Shown: positions 49,738-63,150, counted from the stretch's first letter. The stretch: 64,000 bases of DNA from Pocillopora verrucosa (GCF_036669915.1 NC_089319.1:22896524-22960523), one strand, 5' to 3'. Numbers and translations are program-made. The notes: generated by a model from the sequence alone, not told the origin.

Positions 49738-52671
49738 GTATTCCGTTGGCTGCGATGTGAGCCACAATTTCTATCTAAGTCGAAGTAGCGTTTCATCAGG
49801 AAACGTTCTTGATCAAGGAACAAATCTGGAAAGAATCGTACTCTTTAAACACATTAAACATGGCATCACGCTTCGTGAGTTGCATTTCGAGCCCATAGAA
49901 ACGGTCCTCATAGCAACCTTGTCCTTAATTTGATCTTTGATGTTAATCAATATTTGATTAGCATAATTTATTCCTCTGAGACCAACACCATTGAGGCCAT
50001 TGACACGCTGGTAAACGGGTTTTTATCTAAAATCTAATTCGCTAATGAGATTATTATTATAGTCCAAACAAGCGGGGGATTTAAGAAAACGCTACACAAT
50101 TCAAGAAATTAGGACATGACTAGAGGAAATTATTATATCTTGTAACCTGACAATATCGAGAGCTGCTTTAATTTCCACTTTAGAGTGGCTTTTAGAGTGT
50201 GAGTACAAATTAAATTTCAGTCACCAAGCAACGCAAGTTTCAAACACTTCCATTGTCTTCTTTATGTGACAAAATAAGCCGCCACAGACATACGAATGCG
50301 AACATTGCTTAACGATTGACGATGAAAACACTATTTTGTTCGCAGAAATCCAATAACATTTCAGATCCAGTATTTCTAGTCATGTCTGCTCCGTCGAGGA
50401 GTTCATTGAATGGAATTGTTACTGTCATCATCTTATCATAGCAATGTAAACAGCGTGATTTTAAGGTCGATAAAAGTATATAGTGGTCAAGTTTATCGTG
50501 AAAAGACGTGATCAGAAAAGGTAATATGTTTCAATAAAGTTTAGATAAGACGACCCCATTGTAAAGGCTACAATGTAATCATGCGATAATCCGATACTGC
50601 ATGATCTCAGTCCTCTCTGTAAAGAGATCAGTGTTTGATTATTGCATGACTATTTTTTAGCGCCATCAAAATGTAACAAATTTGTGCAGAACTTTTAAGA
50701 AACACCTTTGTCACGGTCAGCTGTACTTCTTGAATAAGGGAGACAGCGCCGTACGAATGAACCTTGAAATTTTCCGTTGCAAGAAGGAGTAAGAGGTGAC
50801 AATTGGGTGATAATTAGCTTAAAGCTCAAGACTGTCTTGGTTCTTCATGAGTTGTTAAAAAACCCCTTTTTATCCAATAAGCCCTTCATCTGGAAGCCTT
50901 TGGAGTAACTAATCCTTCCCATTTTAACATATGTTTTTTCAAGTTTATTTTTTCACTTCTCTTTAGATTAGTTTAGACAATACGTCACCTGTATCATAAC
51001 AATGTGTCGGAGAAACATAAGAATGATTGCGTACAAATCAACCTGTGTCAGTTTATATGACCGAGGTAAAGAAAGAAAGTACTCATGTTACAAGTGTGAT
51101 TGTCAAAATGCGATAACAGGGAACAGTCATTCGCAAAAAATGGTATTTCAAGAATGACTTCGAGCCGTGCATAAAAAATGGTTAGCTTTTGTTAGTTGGC
51201 AAATTCACCGTCAGATTCGAAGAGCACAATTTACATCGACAAATTAATGACATGTGCGACAGGGATCAGTTAAACAAACTGAAGTACTGAGGAAAACTTT
51301 ACATTTCATAATTTGTCGTAGACATAAAACCGTTCACGAAAAATAGGCGGTTAAAGTAGTCGCATTACATTTGCTGAAAAGCTAACTTGGGCTGACTGTT
51401 AATTAGTCAACACATATTCATAGAACACATATTTTTTCGCAATTTAGCTCGGTCTCTCTTATCTTTGAACATTTTCTTATCCTTACGCCAGCGAAATATT
51501 TTCTCCCAGGTAATGTGTTCCATATAGCAATTCTGCAAATTGGTACACAGCCTAATTGGTACACAGTTATGATTCTGTATAAAATCCACTGGCGTTTACT
51601 CTGTTCAAAGCGTAAAAATGTTTTTTGTCAACCTGCAATTTTTGAAGGAAATTAATTCCATACCTTACCAGTGCTACAACATGACTCTCTGTGTAAGACC
51701 CTACGGATGTCATGGCCCCTTTCTCTTTCTACTTCTTACGAACAGCTTCGTGTGTTACCATAGCGACAGAACATTGAAATTATAATTTATGCATTCTTTT
51801 AAAGAACCGGCAACTCTTTCGTCCTTTCGAAAGTATTAAGTTTCTCGAGTTCTGATAAATCATTGGGATTAGTGTGTAAAAAATGGTATAAAAATCGAGT
51901 CACTTCTTTTTGCGCCTCGTTTGTAACTCTTTACATAGATATTCCGCCACGGGTACTTGCTTGATGTAGAGAAATTTGGCAAACTTTTTTTTCAAAAATG
52001 CACGCCAAGTTGAGCACAGTAAAGCGGCAATCACTTTCCGTATGACGGGTCCTCGCAACGACCATGCAGCATTCAGCTCGTTGCAAAGAGTACAGCTAAG
52101 GGTTGTTAGCTAAATTAAGTAGACTAACTCGAATTTGGTGAACTCAGTTCCGTCAGGGTTCTGAAAAAATGAGTGTTTCGAACATGAAGCATGGTCTCTA
52201 GCTCCTTATTCAATGCCATAGCTTGTCGTATCATACACTTAAAATTACAAGGCCGATTGAATATTAAGATGAACGGATAAGGCTAACAGTTAAATTTGTT
52301 AGAGACAAGCTTATGTGAACCTTATGTCTATTTATAGCTAAGTTTAGGCCTGAGCATCACCATAGATGCACACATTGTGAAGGGTCTTATCAAATCCGCT
52401 GTAAAGTTAAGTATCATACGTATAATAAGCGCGACTAAATTTGCCTATAAGCCCGGATTATAACTTCATCATGAACAAATTAAGTAGGAGTTATTTAATT
52501 ATAAAAAAAAAACTATGTACAGTTTCAAGGAATCTGTATGAGCGTGGGTAGAAGTAAACTAAATTGTTACAAGCTAGTTAGGTAAAATAACCAGTTGAAA
52601 AGCGTTCTCTTTCTGTCGATTCTTTTGTTGAACACTAAGAGCTCTTTTGGTTATTTTCAGCGGGTAACGTT
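49738..52671. other. Intergenic region between the two mucin-like genes
   Basis: Contains the promoter of the giant gene and the 3' flank of the second mucin-like gene. No frame of more than 60 residues looks protein-like, and I see no RNA gene or transposon end. Confidence 0.5.
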
Positions 52672-55600
52672 TTAACACTCGTCTTCGGAATGTGAAGATT
52701 GCCTAGCGCTATTCAAATAGGTATCTCTTGATGAACCACTAACTGGACGATCAGAGTCGTCTAATTCAAGATGTGAGCTTGACGTGCATCGTGATGTCGA
52801 ACGAAAGGTGTTTCGAGTTGTAAAGTTACCTACTTCACCACTGGAATAATTTGGTTCAAATGGGCTCTTAGCATATTTTCTTAACAGATCAGGATTACAA
52901 CCTCCCTCTTTGTTTGTGTCTTTTCTCTCCAGGACTCTCATACTTAACGTCTCGTCACTTCTTTGGTCGTGATCCTTAAAAATTTCATCACTCATAACCC
53001 AAGTATCACGACGAACAGGTTGAATATTTTGAGGCTCAGAGAGTGGAATTGAAGAGCTGAAAGATGGAAAAAGAAAAATTCAATTGCTTTGTCTTCATTT
53101 CTCTCCTTTTTTCTTTAGTGATAAAAAACGCTGTAAAATGAAGAAAGTGCTACGGCTAATTTATGGTGAAAATTCGTTACGAGACTTAATATGTAGGATT
53201 GGCTGGATGAAAAACAGATTCATAAACATAGAAGCAAGAAACAAAAATACAAGCACGGATGACAAGATAATTAGACGCGACAAGAAGCAAGCGGCAAATT
53301 TAGTAGTAGGTGTACATATTCATATATCAACGTCCTTATACTCACTCAGCAGGTTTAACTGTTGATCTCTCGCAGTATCCTTTCTTTTTACAAATGTAAA
53401 GTCCAAACCCTCCAACAGCTATCAGCAAAACAAAGAAGACTGTAAATATTGCAATGAAAGCAGCATTTGATAACCTTTTAAAGCGTCTAGTCGCAGTATC
53501 CTGTGATTCAGCACGTTCCCTGTAAACTCGTAATGTAACAGTGATGTTCACTACTACAAGACCTTGCCATAATGTTTCATTAGCAGCTCTCAGTAATTCA
53601 AGGTAATCTGAATCTTTGTGCAGTGCGTCATGTGGCACTTTAAGGTAAAACAGAGCAATGACACTTCCTTCCTCAAAGGACGTCACTTTCGCATCCACGG
53701 AAATTATGTCCTCGATTATAAACTCGACTTTATCAGCAAGGACTTTGAACATTGTGGAGTTTGGATTTGACAGATTTACATGAAAATCTCTATTCTTTAT
53801 TACTAAAGACCCGTTCATAATTTCGAACTGATTTGAAGAATTCCAACTTGCAGTGGTTGTGGGCTTCACCGAGCTATAAGGATACTGATCCGTAATCTGA
53901 TGTACCCATCTGAGGTGCGAAGTAGGAGTGTAGTTCACATTTGATGGAAATTTTGAGGTCACATGCGCTGTGGCATTTAGCCACTGCATCGAGACAGATA
54001 TGTTCCAGGGTGTCTCGCTCGTTGACCTGCTTGTGACATTAATGCTAATTGTTGTGGACAGGTTAAGGGACAGTGCCGTTGAGTGCATTGAGGATAGACC
54101 TGTGCTGATAGTAGAATTTGTAACTTTCCTAATTGTCGCCTTGTTACTTGAGTCTTTGCTAGGTGAGCTTGCAATTGTCTTAAGGGGTGGAAAGACATAA
54201 GCAGTCAGAGCTATGGTTCGAAATGAGCCAGTGCTGGACTTCCAGCTCTCGTGTTCAAATGTGGAGGTACGAACGTTAACTCTGAAATCCCAACTATTCT
54301 TTCCTTGCCAAGCTGCTCCTCTTGAAGTTTTCCTTAGAGTTGACCAAATCGACATTTCAGACGAAGACAGTGCGGTAATTAGAGAGTGTGCCGCTGTTGA
54401 TGTTTTGGTCGTGGAGAATCTTGTTACAGGTGTGTTAGGCGTCCTGGACTGAGATTTTTCAAATGGTACATTCATTTTCAAGTGTCTACCAGAGGACATC
54501 ATAGTTGAGAGTACAAGTTTACTTTCCTCTGCTCTTGAACTTGTTAAACTTTCATCTTTTTCACCAGTCGGTAGTGATCGTGAAAAATGCCAAACGTCTT
54601 TCGAAGATGTAACGGACGGATTGGAAGCTGAAACTGGCACGGCAGAGGTACTCGCACTTTTTAATCTGACTGGTTTGTCGCCAGTGCCTTTGGTCGAGGT
54701 CTGCATGGACACGCTTAAAGTCGTACCTATAAAAAGGTTTGGCGTTGAAACACTCTCTGGGGAGCTTGCCTCTGAAGTCAGAGATATTGAGCGGACAGGG
54801 ATGATTGAAAACCCAATGTTCCCGGTATGTCTGGAATTCACGTCCATGGAAGCTGAAATACGTCCATGAGTTGACGAGAAGTTGAAGCTTTTTCTATCCA
54901 CGCTCCGAGATGAAACGTGGTTTGTAATGGTTTTCTTAAAGACAACAGTGGAAGTAATGCCGTGGTGCATATTCATCGAAGACGAGGCGTAGGGTAAGAC
55001 TGGTTTAACTGCCGGAAAATGAAAATAACTGGACAATGGTTGCGATGCTGAAAATCTACTGCTAGAGATTTTCGTCATCAGCGACAAAGTCAAAGTAGTG
55101 TCAAACAATGTTTTGTTTCCGTGTGATGGGCTTGGCTGCAAAACACTGGGAAGTGCACCAGTGTTTTTTAGAGACAAAATCTTTACAACCGTCGATCCTT
55201 CAGAATTATGGCCTGCATGTATATTGTGGCTTTTATCCGACGAGACAGAGTGAAAGCAAGAGTCTGAGGTAGCCTGTAAAGAAAGCAAGTCACTTTCTCG
55301 GGAAAAAATTGTTGACGAAGGCCTTGAATTTTTCTTAATTTCTCGAGGTGATTTTGATACAGTGTGAATACCAATGAAACTTAAAGATGGAAACATTGTT
55401 TTCTGAATACTTCCTTTAAAAATCTTTTGTGAAGATTGCTCCTGAAAAACAGAACCACTAGCCACGGGATGAATTGAAGTATACGATAGGAGTACATCAG
55501 TATATTGAGATACTTCTGAAGAAAAAGGCCTGCGCATCTTTGATGAAGTTTTGTACTGGTTAGAGTGCATTGTGTGAACAAGAGATGAGGAAGGGTTAGA

Positions 55601-58187
55601 GCTTGACAATGTAAAAGTTTCTCTTGTATCATTTGTCAGAGCTGTAGAGTTCCTTGAATAGGACGTCTGTAGTTGATTTAAAATGGTTATTGGTCGGTCT
55701 TCACCAGGAGAGTTTATGATACGAGAGCTGGTTGGATAAGAAAATACTTTGATTTTCGTGTTTGGTAACTCTAGAGTGGTTTCCAATAATATTCCACCTA
55801 TAGCAACCTCTGTGGGGTTTCTCGATTCGCTAAAAGACTCAGGTGGATGAGAGGTGAGTCTTGAATGGATGGATGTTGATAACTCGCCTTTCTCAGTTGC
55901 TGGTTGAAAATCATTGGACGCAAATTTGGTATTAGAGACCGATTTGAAGGTTACAATATCTGATGAATTTACGGTTTGAGACGAATACCAAGGAAAGGTA
56001 AACCTGGAATAGGATGATCGCTGCGATTCCTTAACCAAAGTTGAATTTCGCAGGGGTGAATATGGCGTAATTGATAAAGCCTCACTGCCGGCCTTATGGC
56101 CAAAAGAGGAACTAGTTCTGATGTCAGGTAATGAAGACCGATTGACACCTACAGATGACCCAGTTGATGTAAGAAAGATTATCTTCGAGTTTGCCCAAGC
56201 GGATGGAATACTTTTTCTCGTGTTGTAATCTTTCCAAGAGCTTCCCTGTGTGACGAAAGGTGACGTTATGGTATTTGCTCTGATGATCAATCTAACGGAG
56301 TCCTGTGACATAACGAAGTACGAAGATCTTTCTATTACAAATGCAAAGCTTGGTGTCAAAAAAGATGATGTATTCCACTGATTTGTTTCAGTGATCTTCT
56401 TCAGGCTTGATGAATCAGTGATGGTCGTTGGTGTAAGCATTCCGGTTATGGGACCTCTTGGCTTTGATCGTAAAATGCGTGATGCCTTAACCGAGGGCAC
56501 TGAAGCCTGGGTCTTGCCGTACTCTGTATAAAAATTAAATTGAAAATTGAATTTTCAATTAATCATAAGATAATAATTTCATCGAGTAGTTAAATTTTCA
56601 TTAAATTACTAGTGTTAGAAATGGACTTAAGCTCAGTATTTCCATGCCTATTGTGAAGAGTTTCAAAATTTATGATAATAGAGTTTTTTTAATTGAGTTT
56701 TGTGAATTATGTCGGAATCTAAAACTTCGTTATTGACCTCGTTCAGCCGGATTTTTGAGGACTGACGCTGCTTCATCAGACCGTTTTCAGTGTAAATTAT
56801 TTCACACTAAAGCCTATGAAGTCTGCTCTCTTTTCGAGTGCAAAAGCATAGGGGTGCAATACATATCAAATTAGAGTGACCAAACCAAGCACTGCATGGT
56901 TTCAATTCACCCGCCGTAAAAGTCGGCTCTTCGTGATAACTGAAGTCTGGTTAATTCTCAAAAATTTGCTTTTATTATTGAAACCGTTAATTATATGTCC
57001 TGCTTTAGAAGGCGTTAAAGCTATAAAGTGTCCATTAGTTACTAACGGCAGGTGGCCATCATTGATAGAACCACAAGAATGGAAATTTATCCGTTATCCA
57101 AATTAACCCATTTTGGAAGAGGAAAATTGTCACGTACCTTATTTAGTGAAAATTAAAAGGAAAACAAAACTTATACCTGGGACAGGCGCATTTCAAAACG
57201 AGGTTTACACCAATCTTGAAGTTCTGTATCGCGAATTCTTACCAATCGCTTATCGGCCCTTGTTCAATAAACACCTGCACGAAGTGATGGCCATCCTATG
57301 CTGTTACTAAATATTCTATCTATTCGAAGTTCTTACATACATTTTATGTTGTTCCTTACTCTTCAATCGACACACGAATCGTGTACCAATTAAAATCGCT
57401 CGAAAAAGAGCTATAAAATAAGGTTTCAGGCGTCTTTAGATATTTCTAGAATATCAACTTTACTCATTGAGACAAAGAATATCCTTTGTATTCGTTGTTA
57501 CACATTTTCAATGAACCTTTCTTGTCTAGTACTAACCTTTGCTTTATTTTCTACATCGTAATATCTCTCCTTCAGTTTCAATTTTGGACGCAAAAAATAA
57601 GACTTCAATGGACAACTTGAGTATGTATATAACCATACTGACCATGGGTGATACGCAATTGTAAAAAGTGGCAAAAAAGAGTCAAGAGTGAACTTACCAA
57701 GCGAAGGCTTTTTGGTGATAGAGGAGCTCAAAATTGTAGTTGAGTAGGATAAGAAATGCAACGTCATATTCTTTGTTGCAAATTCAGGTTTGCTTCCTCT
57801 CACTGCTGCTCCACTGTAATGGTATGGTTCCTGGTTAGACAGTTCTCTTGTAACGAAATAAATTCCAGCTCCCGTAATCCCAAGAAGAAGAACGAAACCG
57901 AGTGCCAGAAGACCCTTTTTGCGCCTTTGTAGTAGCCTTTGTTCGTTTTCATTTGGCAGGTGATATTTTTTGGCGCTCTTTGACAAGCTGGCAATATAGG
58001 CATCTTCGAAATTCATTCCGCTGGGGAAAAAGTCCATGTTAGAGCTTGCGGTAGATATATCGTCTATAGTTTCCTCTATTATGGGAGAAAAGCGAACCGA
58101 TTTTGCTTCAGCCATTTCAAAAAATTTTTCTTTGCTGGCTTCCAAACTGCTGTGAAGTGCTTGACACCTACTGTTCAGCTTCGGCAT
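52672..58187 (-). CDS. Two-pass mucin-like membrane protein with SEA-like domain
   Basis: Three exons, 57698-58187, 53346-56523 and 52672-53056, phases 1 and 2 agreeing; about 1,350 residues. The N-terminus has no signal peptide. After about 90 mostly polar residues come RRKK and a hydrophobic helix (GLLALGFVLLLGITGAGIYFV), a type II signal anchor. The central exon encodes some 1,000 Ser/Thr-rich residues with many N-glycosylation sites. It ends in a SEA-like domain containing FEEGSVIALFYLKV at about residue 1115; GSVIA sits where self-cleaving SEA domains have GSVVV. A second helix (AFIAIFTVFFVLLIAVGGFGLYI) is followed by CKKKGYC and a 140-residue polar, Ser-rich tail ending SSHSEDEC. Both ends should be cytoplasmic and the mucin loop outside. 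ATG 58187 is the first in frame; ATG 58115 (MAEAKSVRF) is an alternative start. Not assigned to a named gene. Confidence 0.75.
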
Positions 58188-59754
58188 ATGTTGTCTTGGT
58201 AACGAAAGTGTCACCTATCATAAAAGGTGATAAACATGCCTGAGGAGCTGTTTCCTCAATTGAATTGTGCAGGTGGCAAAGTAATTGGCGTCAAACAGGG
58301 GAAAGAAAGTTAATAGCGATAGACGTGAGCTTTAACGCAATGAAGTCTCTTACAACAAGCCTTTATTTTTTATCGTTGTTTAAGAAAGATATAAGTATTA
58401 AGGTATAATCAGAAAGTGATTTCATATTGCTTCAGAAAATTTATGTTAATCTTTAAAAAAATTTATTCGTGCTCATTTATTCCAAATTGCACTCGAGATC
58501 ATGTGATTACCTATACAAATGTGGTTTATCCACACGTCATATAGATAAAATATGAACGAATAGAGCAGCCTTCAATGACGAAACTGGATATTAGAGGTCA
58601 TAACGAAACACCTTTTTGATTAGGACGCCAACCTTAATGCAAAGCTTAGGTAAGGCCCTTGGGCTCGCTAAATGCCTTTTGGTGTAAAGGGGATGTTCCT
58701 TGGAGGATACAATCCAATTCGAACACAGAATTTAATTTGAGCTGTGCCGAAAGCGATGTAAGTTTTTTTTTTAATTTCTTCCCTGGAAAACTAAAATAAA
58801 AAAGACCTAATAGCTATGATCCATGTGGCATGTTTGTTCGTCATCGTCTGGGCCACTTTTTGAATAGTTTTTAACTGAAATACTTATGAATCGGTTGACT
58901 GAAACAACGACAAAAAAGCAAAGTAAGAAAAAGACAGTCCTTTTAAATTTGAAAATAAACCCAGTGGGTGGTCATTTACACGAAGTCTATCTGTTACCAC
59001 AGTTTTACGTAATCAGTGGGCCTCAAATTTTCTTTACAAGAGGGTTTATTTAATTAAATAAATGTCCTTCCACCACTAGCTTTCGGCAATCTTGACACTT
59101 TTTACAAAAATAAATGTTCAGATAAAAGTTTCAGCTAAGTTGGGGATAGTTTAGGACGCAGTTGTTAAAAAGTCAGACCAAAGCGTTTTTAGCGACCTAT
59201 TGCATCCTACACCAAATGACACATAATTGATCGCGTAGTCTGATCGTTTGGGTTCATTGAGAGTAGTCCTGAAAAAGACTATTTTCGGTAGAAGTGACTG
59301 ACTTTTTTAATGAATACCTGAGTTTAGGTCATAATCAGAGTGACCCTCGTAATGCCCTCCGTAACAGTTATCGAAACGCGAGTCCTTACCATGCAGTACT
59401 ACCGATAACTGTCCTCTGTATGACTACTCTCACCTAGATGATCTGACAACACGATCAACTTCTGGTCGGGTTCAAACCATTTACTAAAAAATTAATATGA
59501 TTTAACTCTATTTTCTAATTCGAAAAAAGAAAGTGTTGTTGATTGGTCAAAGCTCACTAAAGCGAAGGCTGAAGCTTAAATGTTATAGTGAGGTTACACT
59601 AGTTGTCTTCGCAGTCAGGCGATACTGAATCCTGTTCAAGAGATACAATATAAATTATTACCCATAAACATCCATTTAGACATTTCATTTCAGTCTTTTA
59701 TTTGCTGTTACAAACAGTTACTTATGCTGCCTCATAGAGGACACAAAGAGAGTA
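58188..59754. other. Intergenic region upstream of the two-pass mucin gene
   Basis: AT-rich, no supported frame. It presumably contains that gene's promoter and any 5' untranslated exon. Confidence 0.4.
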
Positions 59755-59819
59755 ATGGTTTCTAGAAAGAATACAACAAGTTCCCTATCATTTATTGAGA
59801 TGAGATTCTTTTTAGTGCC

Positions 59820-59865
59820 AAAAACACTGAAAGCCAAAAGCACTAAAGCCAAAAACACTGAATGC
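59820..59865. repeat. Short GCCAAAAACACTGAA repeat
   Basis: Three to four imperfect units of about 15 bases (GCCAAAA + CACTGAA/CACTAAA) immediately before the 120-bp duplication, which itself starts with a related ACATTGAAAGCCAAAA unit. Confidence 0.7.
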
Positions 59866-60102
59866 CAAAACATTGAAAGCCAAAAAGCGTCCCTATTGTC
59901 TTATTACGAATGGCATCAACTCAGTTTCGACCTAACCATTGCTTTATCTGTTTAAACTTTAGATAGAACAAAAATGGTGTCTGCCAAAAACATTGAAAGC
60001 CAAAAAGCGTCCTTATTGCCTTATTACGAATGGCATCAACTCAGTTTCGACCTAACCATTACTTTATCTGTTTAAACTTTAGATAGAACAAAAATGGTGT
60101 CT
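59863..60102. repeat. 120-bp tandem duplication covering the 3' end of the beta-trefoil gene
   Basis: Copies 59863-59982 and 59983-60102 are nearly identical with a period of exactly 120 (for example CATTGAAAGCCAAAAAGCG at 59871 and 59991). The right copy contains the last codons and stop of the gene at 60072-61432 plus its 3' flank. The left copy is a non-coding echo of those codons. Confidence 0.9.
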
Positions 60103-61432
60103 GGATGAGGATAAATCCGCTCAAATGGTCTCAGCGACAGAAAGCCATCTTTGTTGGCAGCAATGCAACTCTGACTCTGTGCAACCCTAAGAGCATAGGT
60201 TGGTCCTTGCTCACCCAACGACTCCTTAACGAAGGCTCCAATATGTTCTGAAGATTTTTCGTACTTCTGTGTGAAGGAAAGAACATTTTTAATTTTAAAA
60301 AAATCATAGTTTTTTAGAGCAGTTTTTTTACAGAATGCTTTGAGGCTGAAGTGGAACACCTTAAATATGTAAAAGAACCACCTCAGTGAACTAAAAGTGC
60401 TATCTGGTTTGAACAGAAGTTTCTCTTTCACGGAAAAGTTTGTTTAATTTGGCAAGTTTCCGTAAAAGATCAATGCAGCTTCTCTACTCAGTTTTCTATT
60501 TTTAACCAATACAGAAATAGTTGTTTCTTCTTGATTTCTGTTTCAAAAAAAGGCCCCTGTACAAAGTTACGAAAAATGCAAAACGATAGAGGATACGAAA
60601 GTTTGCAAATTCGTTTTATCAAAATCATTACCAAGCTTCGAAACTTTATGTTTTGTACCAAATTCGATATTTATCTTATTTTCATAAACACTATAAGATT
60701 ATCTTCATTAGACTTGCGATCTGAACTTAATACAGTGCATTGAAATTCAAAGTATCTTTGTAAGTGTACTTGAAGCGGCGCCCTTTTTGTAACTAGTTTA
60801 ATTTCTTTCAGGCCCGCACACGCACTTAACTGATCTCTCACACTAATGAGTCGCTTTTAATGAAATCGGAGTTAGATAAACATTCGTTAATTTCACCTTG
60901 GTTTCCTTTAAAGTTACATGTGTTTATACTGACCGTAAACGAAACAGTTCCATCTTTTAAGTCGGCAATCAAAGCATAATTCTGACCGTCCTGTGCTGTA
61001 AACACTAAGTGGGCGGAATTTTCGTTAAAAGTTAGGTTTGCGGTATTCAGTACCATTGTGAATTGACCTGAAAAAAAATAATATTCAGTTCTAAAACCTG
61101 TGTCATCTATGAGATAATTTAGTTCGAACACATTTATTGGCCTAGCCGCTGTGTTGTAAGAGTTTTTACCATGGCTAAGCCGGTGAACATCACCGCCACT
61201 CTTTCAGAAAGGTCGGACCGTCTGCAAGGTATTTCAAAGTTTATCAATTTGTAACCAATTAAAACCAACACGAAATTAAGGAACAGTTACACCTACTTTC
61301 TTTTCCTTCATCATCGCCTGTTGCTCTGATTTTAGGAGTCTTCTCTCCACCATCTTCAGTTAAGACCAAGTATTTTTGTCGACTCAAAGACCAAGCACGA
61401 AATCTCAACCCATTATTCATGTTTTCGGTCAT
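60072..61432 (-). CDS. Leaderless 154-residue beta-trefoil-like protein (IL-1/FGF-type cytokine candidate)
   Basis: Coding exons 61297-61432, 60934-61067 and 60072-60266, phases 1 and 0, 154 residues. The first exon has a splice acceptor at 61488 and an in-frame stop before ATG 61432, so the start is well supported and there is no signal peptide. Three stretches each have a strand, an Asp-Gly turn and a strand: QKYLVLTEDGG, YALIADLKDGTVSF and SCIAANKDGFLSL, as in a three-fold beta-trefoil. The N-terminal FRAWSLSRQKYLVL resembles the first hairpin of IL-1 family ligands. GPTYALRV opens the third repeat, and the chain stops right after a last hydrophobic strand (DTIFVLSKV), also as in IL-1 proteins. 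Leaderless release is shared by IL-1 and FGF1/2. Fascin-like or other trefoils cannot be excluded by eye. Confidence 0.55.
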
Positions 61433-61488
61433 CTTTCTTGATGCGTAAGGCTGAGTCTACTTTGAAAGATTCTCCCCCAGAAAGAAAG

Positions 61489-63150
61489 CTGAAAGTAAAA
61501 ACCAATAAAAAAGTAATTACCATCGAATAAAAGGAAATTAAACACCGTAGATTGGAGTGTTTTCGTCGTTAGTGCAGAGGAGTCAATCTGGTTCGCTGCC
61601 AAATCCTGAGGATGCTTTCACTAAACGAAGGCAGAAAATCAAGACTGCTAAATAACTGATTGCCCGAGAAATTTACGCTAGTTAGCATCAAAAGTTGAGC
61701 TCGCATCGTGATCTCTGGCATTGTACTTACTTGATTAATTGTTTCGTTTATAACACAAAATATTGAAACGATGAGGATTATAGCTGTAGTTTTCCTCTTG
61801 TTATTGCATTGTGTAACTTAACATGTTCCATTTAAGCGCGTTAAGTAATCAATGAACATTGACAACATAAAAAAAAAAACCTTTCCACTAAATCTACACG
61901 CACAGCAAGGAATCATAAATACCTTTAGGATGGCAGGAACTCTTGTTCTGACTAGCAGGTAATTTGAAATGAAAGTCCCTTTTACTACTCACAGGCTTTT
62001 ATACACGATGGACCGGAAGATTTAAAGTAAAAAACAGCTCGCATTTGACTAGACACTTTACATTTTTTGCTTGTAAAAAACGTCCACGACGTTTCAGTTT
62101 AATTACATCCGGGTCGCAACTCAACTCGAAAGACTTCCGCTTTGTCCATATAACCGTTGATATTGTAGATTTTCAATGTTTGTTTTGTTTTAAGTTTTTT
62201 TGTCGTCACGTCTTAGAATGGTTTAATGGCAGCTTTCTTTCAATCAAATGATTAGATCACACATTCGATCTGACACATTGTGGTAATTTGGTCCATAGTG
62301 TAACTGATATGAATAATTATGATATCTGCATTATTTTTTGATATTCATACAATTCAGGTGGACTGACCTTGGACGTAATTTAGGACAGTACTTTCAGTTT
62401 CCTAGCTACTATCTACGTTCACAAGAGCATATGACCGACAGGTATTTCGTATTTCCATGGCTTTTTTTAGTCTTGTTTAGTATTATATTCTTTTTTCGAA
62501 GCACGACTTTGTTATTATTTTAACCATACACTGAAACAATTGGACGAGTGTCCCCTTCCCTCCTATACATTTATAACTTTCTAATGGTTATAGTTTCGAA
62601 ACTAGATGCGAGATAGAATGGCTCTTTTACATCTGCGTAAATCGTCATCAATGATCATCTACGTGTACATTGGAAGGTTAACAAATGAAACTATACTGTG
62701 CGTACCTTGATGGAGGACTTCTTTTTTACCGATGCAAATGTCCACTTTGTCAGTTTTTCAGAACTTTCGTGTCTTAGAAAACTTACATATTATCGATTTT
62801 CGAAAGTAATACGAACTGGTGACCTTGAAACCGCGATATCATTGAAAACTGAAAGGTGTACATCATACACATATAAATGGAAAAAAAAAAAAAACTAAGA
62901 AGCGCAGTTAATTAAGAAAATAAACCACACTCTGGAATTGTAACATTTTGGTGCAAAGGAAAGATAAGCCATAAAACTGCTAGTTAATTAGTGTTGCTGA
63001 AAGAAAATTAAATATACAGATAAAATGCTCCTCATACAAATCTCACACAAGCAATTATACATGTATACAGAACGTGGCAGAGAATATCAGAAAGAACAAG
63101 ACAATACACTTGAATTGCTTTTAAATACAATTTTCTATTTGAAGAAAACG
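61489..63150. other. Non-coding region upstream of the beta-trefoil-like gene
   Basis: AT-rich, with short frames only. It should hold the promoter and 5' untranslated exon of the minus-strand trefoil-like gene. No RNA gene or transposon end recognised. Confidence 0.4.

Noticed and set aside
57113..57310. Plus-strand frame upstream of the mucin exon
   Set aside because: It lies in the intron of the two-pass mucin gene, has no ATG at a good context or splice partner, and no recognised motif.
61170..61221. A possible extra exon of the trefoil-like gene
   Set aside because: It has AG and GT borders, but including it breaks the phase into exon 60934-61067. Direct joining of 61297 to 61067 keeps frame and gives a sensible fold.
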